Shown here: piece by piece, positions 1-6,193 of the stretch | How the letters are laid out: each line of letters starts with the position of its first letter | Position numbering within the stretch: position 1 is the stretch's first letter | Assembly: GCA_002469915.1 (NCBI GenBank) | Contig: DKOG01000026.1 | Location: 1 to 7,613, forward strand | Direction of reading: 5' to 3' | Origin: Bacteroidetes bacterium UBA7368 | GTDB taxonomy: Bacteria; Bacteroidota; Rhodothermia; Rhodothermales; UBA10348 | Length of the DNA: 7,613 bases | The notes under the pieces: model-generated | The model's database searches: none | What the model was told of the DNA's origin: nothing | What the model saw: the letters and a program-made list of their open reading frames with translations, nothing else | Made by a program: the position numbers and the translations under genes

Positions 1-18
1 GAGAAACAACAGAATTTT

Positions 19-2511
19 ATGCTTTCGGACCTGGTTTACCTTCTGGATGATGATCCTGAACAGAGCATTCCTCTACCAACGGCCGATGAAGAAAAGGAAA
101 TGAGCCTGGCAGATGTGCCGGCCGTTCTGCCCATTCTCACGCTTCGTAACACAGTACTTTTTCCGGGTGTAGTTCTGCCTATCACGGTTGGGAGAGATAC
201 CTCCCTCAAACTGGTGAAGGATGCTTTCGGAGATGACCGATTAATCGGTGTTGTAGCTCAAAAGCGCTCTGAAACCGAGAATCCCTCTCCCTCGGACCTC
301 TACGAGTACGGTACGGTCGCAAGTATCTTGAAGTTGATCAAGATGCCTGACGGGTCCAAATCCATCGTCATTCAGGGAAAACGTCGATTCCGAATTTCTG
401 AGTTTGTTCAGACTGAACCTTACTTCACGGCCAAAGTCGAGCCGGTAGTGGAAGATTTAGTAGGTGAGGACATCGAAATTCAGGCTAGAATCAGGTCGAT
501 CAAGGAGCTGGCTATCCAGATCGTCAATCTATCGCCTAACCTTCCAAGCGAAGCTGCTTATGCGATTCAAAATATTGACTCCCCGACTTTTTTAATCCAC
601 TTCATCGCCTCTAATCTTCAGATTGAAGTAGGCGATAAGCAGACTCTGCTCGAAACGCTGCCGCTCGTCGAACGAGCTGACCTAGTCATGAACCACCTGA
701 ATCAGGAATTACAGGTGCTTCAATTGTCCGAAGAAATCCGCTCCCGTGTTAAAACGGATGTAGATCAGCAGCAGCGTGAATATCTCCTTCGACAGCAGAT
801 GAAGGCGATTCAGGACGAGCTTGGAGAAACTGAGGGGGGTGGCAACGACGTCATTGAACTGCGTCAGCGTGCAGATAAAAAGCGGTTGCCAGAGGAAGTG
901 AGAGAGGTATTGAAGAAAGAATTGGACAAACTAGCCCGGTCCAATCCAGCCTCCCCAGACTATGCAGTAACTAGAAATTACGTCGATTGGATTCTGGATA
1001 CTCCTTGGATGGACTACTCTGAAGACCAACTCAATATTCCGCGTGCTGGCGAAATCCTGAACGAAGATCATTATGGTCTGGAGGCCGTCAAACAGCGTAT
1101 TCTAGAGTACTTGGCCGTTCTCAAACTAAAAGGCGACATGAAAGCACCCATTCTGTGCTTCCATGGACCACCAGGAGTGGGTAAAACCAGTCTAGGAAAG
1201 AGTATTGCTCGCGCTCTGGGGCGTGAATTTGTTCGTATGTCTTTGGGAGGCGTACGCGATGAGGCTGAGATTCGTGGCCATCGGCGTACCTATGTAGGGG
1301 CGTTGCCCGGTCGCATCATTCAAGGCATGAAAAAGGCAGGCACAGCCAATCCTGTTTTCATGCTCGATGAAGTAGACAAATTGGGATCAGACTTTCGTGG
1401 AGACCCCTCCTCTGCCTTGCTGGAGGTGCTAGACCCCGAACAAAATATCGCGTTTAACGACCACTATCTCGAAGTGGACTACGACCTCTCCAATGTGCTC
1501 TTTATCGCCACGGCCAACTATTTAGAAATGATTCCGGCGCCCCTCAGGGATCGCATGGAAATGATTGAGATCAATGGGTATACCCAAGAAGAGAAACTAG
1601 CCATCGCTCGGCAGTATCTCGTTCCTCGCCAGGTTGAACGGAATGGGCTAAAGAAGAAGCAGATTTCACTGACATCTCCTGCTCTCAAACTCATCATTGA
1701 TGGATACACGAGAGAATCTGGTGTTCGCCAACTGGAACGAACCATTGGCTCTGTGGCCAGAGGGGTGGCCAAAAAGGTGGCCATGGAAGAGTCTAAAGGC
1801 GAGAAAGTAGAGGCGGATCACATTGAAGATTATCTTAAAGCCCGAAAATACTTCTCAGATGTAGCTGAGAGGACCGAGGTCCCAGGCGTCGCCACCGGTT
1901 TGGCCTGGACACCCGTTGGCGGTGATATTCTCTTCATCGAGGCTTCCGTTTCAAGAGGATCGGGCAGAATGGTTCTGACAGGGCAACTCGGTGATGTGAT
2001 GAAAGAGTCCGCTCAAGCAGCGCTTTCATACGTGAAAGCTCAAGCACAGGATTGGGGCATTCCTCAGGATGCATTTAAGCATTGGGACCTCCATGTGCAT
2101 GTCCCAGCAGGTGGAATACCTAAAGACGGACCTTCGGCCGGAGTATCCATGCTCTCGGCACTGATTTCCATTTACACCCAAAGACGTGTTCGGCACAACG
2201 TGGCTATGACGGGAGAAATCACGCTCCGAGGACTAGTGCTTCCTGTTGGCGGAATTAAGGAAAAAGTACTGGCCGCAAAACGAGCAGGCATTAAATCGGT
2301 GATCCTACCGGACAAGAACCGCAAAGATGTAGAAGAAATTGCTGCATCCTCCCTACGCGGTCTATCTATCTCCTACGTAAAAAGGATGTCAGAAGTGATT
2401 GATCTGGCACTTTTAAAACGTCCGATCAACAATCCCGCGACGTTTTTCGCCGTTCCGGACAAAGAGCGCCCTGTCTCAACAAACGGAGAAGAGAAGACCG
2501 TTCATGCCTAA
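19..2511 (+). CDS. lon: Lon ATP-dependent serine protease
   Basis: Cytoplasmic AAA+ protease that, in this family, forms a homohexamer, unfolds damaged or regulatory proteins with ATP and degrades them. All parts are visible in 830 residues. The N-terminal substrate-binding domain begins near residue 36 (LPILTLRNTVLFPG). A helical region follows around 249-273 (DQQQREYLLRQQMKAIQDEL). The AAA+ module has Walker A GPPGVGKT at 383-390, Walker B MLDEVDK with D450/E451, and a likely arginine finger near R512. The LonP domain starts near 621 and carries the Ser-Lys dyad S706 (DGPSAG) and K749 (GGIKEK). Length is normal for Bacteroidota Lon. After about residue 795 there is a polar tail of some 35 residues that looks unstructured. 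The start is the first in-window ATG; it has no clear Shine-Dalgarno, and the frame stays open to base 1, so a few more N-terminal residues may lie upstream. Its stop overlaps the end of the convergent 94-aa gene by 4 bp. Identity is certain; the exact start is not. Confidence 0.97.
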   Translation: MLSDLVYLLDDDPEQSIPLPTADEEKEMSLADVPAVLPILTLRNTVLFPGVVLPITVGRDTSLKLVKDAFGDDRLIGVVAQKRSETENPSPSDLYEYGTVASILKLIKMPDGSKSIVIQGKRRFRISEFVQTEPYFTAKVEPVVEDLVGEDIEIQARIRSIKELAIQIVNLSPNLPSEAAYAIQNIDSPTFLIHFIASNLQIEVGDKQTLLETLPLVERADLVMNHLNQELQVLQLSEEIRSRVKTDVDQQQREYLLRQQMKAIQDELGETEGGGNDVIELRQRADKKRLPEEVREVLKKELDKLARSNPASPDYAVTRNYVDWILDTPWMDYSEDQLNIPRAGEILNEDHYGLEAVKQRILEYLAVLKLKGDMKAPILCFHGPPGVGKTSLGKSIARALGREFVRMSLGGVRDEAEIRGHRRTYVGALPGRIIQGMKKAGTANPVFMLDEVDKLGSDFRGDPSSALLEVLDPEQNIAFNDHYLEVDYDLSNVLFIATANYLEMIPAPLRDRMEMIEINGYTQEEKLAIARQYLVPRQVERNGLKKKQISLTSPALKLIIDGYTRESGVRQLERTIGSVARGVAKKVAMEESKGEKVEADHIEDYLKARKYFSDVAERTEVPGVATGLAWTPVGGDILFIEASVSRGSGRMVLTGQLGDVMKESAQAALSYVKAQAQDWGIPQDAFKHWDLHVHVPAGGIPKDGPSAGVSMLSALISIYTQRRVRHNVAMTGEITLRGLVLPVGGIKEKVLAAKRAGIKSVILPDKNRKDVEEIAASSLRGLSISYVKRMSEVIDLALLKRPINNPATFFAVPDKERPVSTNGEEKTVHA

Positions 2512-2792
2512 TGGTCTGAATGAGAAGAGGATTCTCCCTTCTTTTTTGAGTGCGACTCCTCGACGATCACCGCATCAGAGACGCGCTCTCTCGGATCATG
2601 CTCATCTAAAAATGCCTGTTCTGCCTGATCCCAAATATCAGACAGGGTAGTCACGGTATAGCTCACGACCGTTTCGGCCGTTTTAAATAGCGTCCCGGTG
2701 ACGAAGATCGCCTTCCCAACCAGATTCAACTGATCAAATTCAATTATTTGATCAGTCCTCTGCTTTTTTGAACCGTGATGAGAGTCGGGCAT
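2508..2792 (-). CDS. Small hypothetical protein, 94 aa, second gene of a minus-strand pair
   Basis: I do not recognise the family. Residues 1-20 are polar and charged. Residues about 22-50 (from LNLVGKAIFV to TVTTL) are hydrophobic to amphipathic and rich in V, T and A, followed by an acidic helix-like stretch (SDIWDQAEQAFLDEHD). The tail at 79-94 is Ser/His/Lys-rich. The hydrophobic part contains K27, K37 and E40 and is a poor transmembrane helix, so a soluble or surface-binding helical protein is more likely; there is no signal peptide. It is probably genuine: the start is an ATG six bases after the stop of the 109-aa gene on the same strand, with a GGAG Shine-Dalgarno nine bases upstream, which indicates translational coupling. 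Its 3' end overlaps the convergent lon by 4 bp. No terminator is obvious after its stop, so its transcript may run antisense into lon. Function unknown. Confidence 0.7.
   Translation of the reverse strand: MPDSHHGSKKQRTDQIIEFDQLNLVGKAIFVTGTLFKTAETVVSYTVTTLSDIWDQAEQAFLDEHDPRERVSDAVIVEESHSKKKGESSSHSDH
2523..2547 (+). terminator. Candidate intrinsic terminator of lon
   Basis: Eleven bases after the lon stop, AGAAG (2523-2527) pairs with CTTCT (2538-2542) and GGA (2529-2531) with TCC (2535-2537). This gives an 8-bp stem with a single bulged A at 2528 and a TTC loop. It is followed directly by a run of six T (2542-2547). Position, polarity and T-run fit a Rho-independent terminator for lon. The stem is only moderately GC-rich and bulged, so strength is uncertain. 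The same bases encode the Lys/Ser-rich tail of the antisense 94-aa gene, so the T-run could be partly a by-product of Lys codons on the other strand. Confidence 0.55.
2729..2756. repeat. Perfect 11-bp inverted repeat inside the 94-aa gene
   Basis: ACTGATCAAAT at 2729-2739 is matched exactly by its reverse complement ATTTGATCAGT at 2746-2756, with a 6-base spacer TCAATT. The repeat lies near the 5' end of the 94-aa gene and encodes the near-symmetric peptide TDQIIEFDQ (residues 13-21). It could form an RNA hairpin on either strand or be a dyad for a dimeric DNA-binding protein. On the plus strand a run of six T begins seven bases after the right arm (2764-2769), which is too far for a textbook terminator. 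Role unknown. Confidence 0.75.
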
Positions 2793-2798
2793 ACTCGT

Positions 2799-3128
2799 TT
2801 ACTCCGTGGAATCTGACGCCTTTTTAGGGGTCTTCTTGGGAGATGCCTTTTTCGTTGTTTTCCGCTTTGCAGCTGGCTTTTTAGAAGCTGTTTTCTTCTT
2901 TTCGGCAGCCTCTTTTGTCGCATCGTCTGTTTCTTGCTCGGAATCATCCTCAGCTGGCCACCCATTCTCCATAGCCTCGGAAAATGAAGAAACGACTTCT
3001 TGGACGCCGTCAACGAATGCTTTCGCCGCGGACTCCGCGAGGAATGTCAGCTTTTCTTCCGCATTCAGGGAATCAAAGGCCTCTCGAGTTGATGAGTACT
3101 CCTCGCTTCGGGATTTTTTTTCGCACAT
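2799..3128 (-). CDS. Small hypothetical protein with Lys-rich histone-H1-like tail, 109 aa
   Basis: I do not recognise the family. Three zones are visible. Residues 1-57 are mixed-charge and helix-prone (FDSLNAEEKLTFLAESAAKA and on to W57). Residues about 58-75 are acidic (AEDDSEQETDD). Residues 77-106 are a Lys/Ala/Thr/Pro tail with repeated KK doublets (KKPAAKRK, KKASPKKTPKK). Such tails occur in histone-H1-like proteins, in long HU variants and in the PhaF phasin, where they bind DNA; that is analogy, not homology. There is no signal peptide or membrane helix. The ATG at 3128 is the only plausible start, since a TAA lies in frame 13 codons upstream and no other ATG or GTG intervenes. No Shine-Dalgarno is seen. 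On the minus strand CATCTTTG (3152-3159) matches the Bacteroidota -7 element TAnnTTTG at five of six fixed bases, but no -33 TTG is suitably placed. It is separated from ppdK by a strong terminator and followed after 6 bp by the 94-aa gene, so the two probably share one transcript. Confidence 0.75.
   Translation of the reverse strand: MCEKKSRSEEYSSTREAFDSLNAEEKLTFLAESAAKAFVDGVQEVVSSFSEAMENGWPAEDDSEQETDDATKEAAEKKKTASKKPAAKRKTTKKASPKKTPKKASDSTE
2802..2805 (-). promoter_or_regulatory. Shine-Dalgarno of the 94-aa gene
   Basis: On the minus strand GGAG lies nine bases before the ATG at 2792, inside the last codons of the 109-aa gene (its Glu codon precedes the TAA stop). It is the only clear Shine-Dalgarno at any gene start in the window. 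It supports the 94-aa start and coupled translation from the upstream gene. Confidence 0.6.
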
Positions 3129-3194
3129 GACGTTCGTCGGGATCGGTTTAACAAAGATGCTTTCTTAGACGGGGCGCACACGTGGAGGTTGCGT

Positions 3195-3234
3195 AAAATA
3201 AAAGTGGGGGCGGGCCATTCGGCCCGCCCCCACT
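3195..3234 (-). terminator. Strong intrinsic terminator of ppdK
   Basis: A perfect 14-bp, very GC-rich stem (3203-3216 with 3221-3234) closes a 4-base loop. On the minus strand it is followed immediately by TTTTATTTT (3203 down to 3195). This is a textbook Rho-independent terminator for transcripts coming from ppdK, 45 bases past its stop codon. There is no T-run on the plus-strand side, so it works in one direction. It isolates the 109-aa/94-aa pair from ppdK transcription. Confidence 0.93.
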
Positions 3235-3248
3235 ACAACTGCTCGATA

Positions 3249-3266
3249 ACGGAATGTCGATTCCGT
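3249..3266 (-). other. Second hairpin in the ppdK 3' untranslated region
   Basis: ACGGAAT (3249-3255) and ATTCCGT (3260-3266) form a perfect 7-bp stem with a 4-base loop, between the ppdK stop and its terminator. On the minus-strand RNA the loop is CGAC. It has no T-run and is unlikely to terminate. It may act as a 3'-end stabiliser in tandem with the terminator hairpin, which is inference. Confidence 0.5.
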
Positions 3267-3279
3267 CTCCGTCGTTCAT

Positions 3280-5910
3280 TTAGTCGGTCATACTTGCCTG
3301 CGCTGCAGCAAGACGAGCGATCGGAACACGAAACGGTGAACAAGAAACGTAATCCATTCCCACTTCAAAGCAGAAATGAACCGATTTCGGATCACCACCA
3401 TGCTCTCCACAGATACCGACTTTCAGGCCATCGCGTGAACTACGACCTAGATCTGTACCCATGCGAACCAACTGACCAACTCCAGAAATGTCTAGCGACT
3501 GGAATGGATCTTCAACAAGAATCTTCTGATCAACATATTCCGGAAGGAATGTACCTGCATCATCGCGGCTGTACCCGAAGGTCATCTGCGTGAGGTCATT
3601 CGTTCCGAACGAGAAGAACTCAGCTTCTTTAGCGATAGCATCCGCTGTAAGCGCAGCTCTTGGAATCTCGATCATCGTTCCAATCAAGTAATCAACCTTG
3701 GCGTCCATTTCGGCAAAAACGGCGTCCGCTGTTGCTTTGATGACTGCTTTTTGATTGACAAACTCTTCGACCGTACCGATTAGCGGGACCATGATCTCTG
3801 GATATACCTTGACGCCTTGTTGTGTCAATTCTACCGCAGCTTCGATGATCGCGCGAGTCTGCATTTCGGTGATTTCCGGGTAGGTAACACCTAAGCGGCA
3901 ACCACGATGACCCAACATCGGATTGAATTCAGCAAGAGAATCCACTTTGGCCTGAACGGTCTCGTAAGAAACGCCCATTTTCTTCGCCATATCCCGTTTG
4001 TCAGCTTCCGAATGAGGAAGAAACTCGTGGAGTGGTGGATCCAGTAGACGAACCGTTACTGGCTTGTCTTCCATGGCCTTGAAAATGCCCAAAAAGTCTT
4101 CCTTCTGATAAGGGAGCAATTTGGCAAGTGCCGATTTACGTGCTTCCAAACCATCTGCGAGAATCATCTCACGAACACTGTCAATTCGGTCTCCTTCGAA
4201 GAACATATGCTCAGTACGGCATAGCCCGATGCCTTCAGCACCAAACTCAATCGCTTGAAGAGCATCTGCAGGAGCATCTGCGTTCGTGCGGACTTTCATC
4301 GTACGGAACTCATCTACCCAAGACATGAACTCAGCAAAGTAACCGGTCAATTCAGGATCGACCAATTTCTGGGATCCGAGAATAACTTCACCAGTGGATC
4401 CATTAATGGAAATCCAGTCACCTTCTCTTACCGTGACTTTACCATTGGTAAAGGTCTTGTTGGAGTAGTTAATGACGATTTCGCCACATCCCGCTACACA
4501 AGGTTTCCCCCAGCCACGAGCCACAACAGCAGCGTGAGAAGTCATGCCTCCACGAGAAGTCAGGATACCTTCTGCGGCATCCATTCCGCCAACATCTTCT
4601 GGACTCGTCTCAATGCGGACAAGCAGTACTTTCTCTCCAGCTTCCTTCGATTTCTCGGCATGCTCAGCGGAAAACACAACCTTTCCGACTGCTGCACCCG
4701 GAGACGCAGGAAGACCTTTGGCAATTACGTCTGCAACATAGGCCGTTACATCGGCAAACCGAGGGTGCAGAAGCTGATCCAAATGACCAGGCTCAACCAA
4801 ATCACGAACAGCTTCTTTCTTAGAAACCATACCCTCATTAGCCATCTCTACGGCTATACGAACAGCTGCAGCACCGGTACGCTTACCATTTCTAGTCTGC
4901 AGGATGTACAGATTACCTTCCTGCACCGTGAACTCAATGTCCTGGATATTAGAATAGTGTTTCTCCAACGTCTGCGTTACCTCTACGAGGCGTTCGTAGG
5001 CAGCAGGAAACTCATCAGCCATCTGTGAGATGTCTTCCGGAGTACGAATCCCGGCGACAACATCTTCACCCTGAGCGTTTACAAGAAACTCACCATAGAG
5101 CTTGTTTTCTCCTGTGGAAGGATTCCTTGTAAACAGAACACCGGTTCCACTTCCTGGTCCCATGTTTCCGTAAACCATGGCCTGAACGTTTACCGCGGTA
5201 CCGATCAGTCCAGAGATCTTATTGATCGAGCGATACTTAAGAGCGCGATCTCCATCCCAAGAGCCGAAAACAGCGTTAATCGAGAGCGAAAGCTGCTCGA
5301 ACGGGTCTTCAGGGAACATGTAGCCCGTGTGCTTCCGATAAATGGCTTTGTACTGATCAACGAGAACCCTGAGGTCTTCGCCGCTCAAGTCTACATCATT
5401 TTCAACACCACGGTCCTTCTTCAGGGCCTCGAGGGCTTCCTCGAAGTAGGCGTGATGGACACCCATTACCACATCACCGAACATGTCGATGAATCGTCGA
5501 TAAGCATCATAGGCAAATCGAACATTGCCTGTTTTTTTTGCTAGACCCTCTACGGCCGCATCGTTTAAGCCAAGGTTAAGGACGGTGTCCATCATTCCTG
5601 GCATGGATACGGCAGCTCCGCTTCGAACGGAAACGAGAAGCGGATTGTCCGCATCACCAAATCCAGCGTTCATCTGAGATGCGATATGATCAATCCCATC
5701 TCGGATCTGGGCTTCGAGACCTTCCGGCCATTTCCCATCGTTATCGCTGTAGTACTTACAGCTGTCTGTGTTAATCGTGATTCCCGGAGGGACGGGTAAT
5801 CCGATGGAGCACATTTCTGCCAGATTGGCTCCTTTTCCGCCCAGATGGGCTTTCATTGATTTATCGCCGTCAGCAATGCCGTCGCCGAATTTGAAAACCA
5901 TTTTACTCAT
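3280..5910 (-). CDS. ppdK: Pyruvate phosphate dikinase
   Basis: Catalyses reversible conversion of pyruvate, ATP and phosphate to PEP, AMP and diphosphate. In heterotrophic bacteria it serves gluconeogenesis or a PPi-dependent glycolysis in the cytoplasm. The 876 residues match the normal length. The N-terminal ATP-grasp nucleotide-binding region covers roughly 1-345 ([42 protein letters not shown]). The central swivelling phosphohistidine domain (about 395-515) has [12 protein letters not shown] with catalytic H459. T457, two residues before it, corresponds to the threonine phosphorylated by the regulatory protein in plant enzymes. The C-terminal PEP/pyruvate barrel has GLCRTEH (R565), R621 before LDPP, E748 in [26 protein letters not shown], and catalytic C834 in GICGEHGGD. 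No key residue is missing. The ATG at 5910 fits the family N-terminus (MVFKFGDG); M4 is an alternative. No Shine-Dalgarno is visible; an AT-rich TATATATA lies 16-23 bases upstream. It is monocistronic, with its own terminator, and divergent from topA. Confidence 0.98.
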   Translation of the reverse strand: MSKMVFKFGDGIADGDKSMKAHLGGKGANLAEMCSIGLPVPPGITINTDSCKYYSDNDGKWPEGLEAQIRDGIDHIASQMNAGFGDADNPLLVSVRSGAAVSMPGMMDTVLNLGLNDAAVEGLAKKTGNVRFAYDAYRRFIDMFGDVVMGVHHAYFEEALEALKKDRGVENDVDLSGEDLRVLVDQYKAIYRKHTGYMFPEDPFEQLSLSINAVFGSWDGDRALKYRSINKISGLIGTAVNVQAMVYGNMGPGSGTGVLFTRNPSTGENKLYGEFLVNAQGEDVVAGIRTPEDISQMADEFPAAYERLVEVTQTLEKHYSNIQDIEFTVQEGNLYILQTRNGKRTGAAAVRIAVEMANEGMVSKKEAVRDLVEPGHLDQLLHPRFADVTAYVADVIAKGLPASPGAAVGKVVFSAEHAEKSKEAGEKVLLVRIETSPEDVGGMDAAEGILTSRGGMTSHAAVVARGWGKPCVAGCGEIVINYSNKTFTNGKVTVREGDWISINGSTGEVILGSQKLVDPELTGYFAEFMSWVDEFRTMKVRTNADAPADALQAIEFGAEGIGLCRTEHMFFEGDRIDSVREMILADGLEARKSALAKLLPYQKEDFLGIFKAMEDKPVTVRLLDPPLHEFLPHSEADKRDMAKKMGVSYETVQAKVDSLAEFNPMLGHRGCRLGVTYPEITEMQTRAIIEAAVELTQQGVKVYPEIMVPLIGTVEEFVNQKAVIKATADAVFAEMDAKVDYLIGTMIEIPRAALTADAIAKEAEFFSFGTNDLTQMTFGYSRDDAGTFLPEYVDQKILVEDPFQSLDISGVGQLVRMGTDLGRSSRDGLKVGICGEHGGDPKSVHFCFEVGMDYVSCSPFRVPIARLAAAQASMTD

Positions 5911-6193
5911 GGTGATCGTCTACTGTATATATAGAAGTGTTGGGCTGATATTCTGCTCGAAGCAGGTCACGCTCGAAAGTGAAACACGATCCTCACCAGA
6001 GGTGCGTTTCGCTGAGAGCGAATCCTGATAAAGATACATCTCTATTGGTTGCTCTTTATGGCCAGATGAGCAAAGAAATCATTAAACAGTACTCCGAGTT
6101 TGGACCTCCGCTCGGAACGCAAACTCAAAACGAGCGTGTGAGGGGTCATAATTTCTTACACACGTCGAGCAATCGAGCCATCCAATAGCAGAC
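5911..6193. promoter_or_regulatory. Divergent ppdK-topA intergenic region
   Basis: These 283 bp must hold the promoters of both ppdK (leftward) and topA (rightward), but no convincing -35/-10 or Bacteroidota -33/-7 pair was found on either strand. Visible elements are listed here. TATATATA lies at 5926-5933, close to the ppdK start. GCTCGAA occurs twice near ppdK (5955-5961 and 5971-5977). Its inverted core TCGAGC occurs twice just before topA (6165-6170 and 6173-6178). Small hairpins form at 5953-5965 (CTGCT/AGCAG) and 6008-6022 (TTCGCT/AGCGAA). A 6-bp inverted repeat CGTGTG/CACACG lies at 6135-6140 and 6159-6164. The regulatory role follows from gene arrangement; assignment of any one element is inference. 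No tRNA or known riboswitch is recognised. Confidence 0.6.

Noticed and set aside
2744..3013. 89-codon minus-strand ORF overlapping both small genes
   Set aside because: It is an out-of-frame reading of the same Lys-rich DNA, very basic and without structure. It conflicts with the better-supported 109/94-aa pair.
2508..3128. Calling the small genes phasins
   Set aside because: A helical part plus a Lys/Ala/Pro tail recalls PhaF, but no phasin motif can be seen and no PHA gene is nearby, so only the analogy is kept.
2806..3168. 120-codon plus-strand ORF opposite the 109-aa gene
   Set aside because: Its Phe/Ala/Ser-rich product is what the reverse complement of Lys/Ala/Glu codons gives. The minus-strand frame has sensible zones, normal codon use and a coupled neighbour.
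3179..3184. CACGTG palindrome upstream of the 109-aa gene
   Set aside because: A single 6-bp palindrome without extension or repetition is not evidence of a site.
3189..3593. 134-codon plus-strand ORF across the ppdK terminator and 3' end
   Set aside because: It runs through the terminator hairpin and antisense to conserved PPDK C-terminal codons, and its product has no recognisable features.
4255..5028. 257-codon plus-strand ORF opposite ppdK
   Set aside because: It lies wholly antisense to the fully conserved ppdK frame, its product is rich in Ser, Arg, Thr and Asn without any recognisable motif, and such long antisense frames arise from codon bias.
5926..5933. TATATATA as the ppdK -10 box
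   Set aside because: No acceptable -35, or Bacteroidota -33 TTG, sits at the right distance, so it is mentioned only as an AT-rich element.
6135..6164. CGTGTG/CACACG inverted repeat as a topA operator
   Set aside because: The arms are only 6 bp with an 18-base spacer, so they are easily due to chance.
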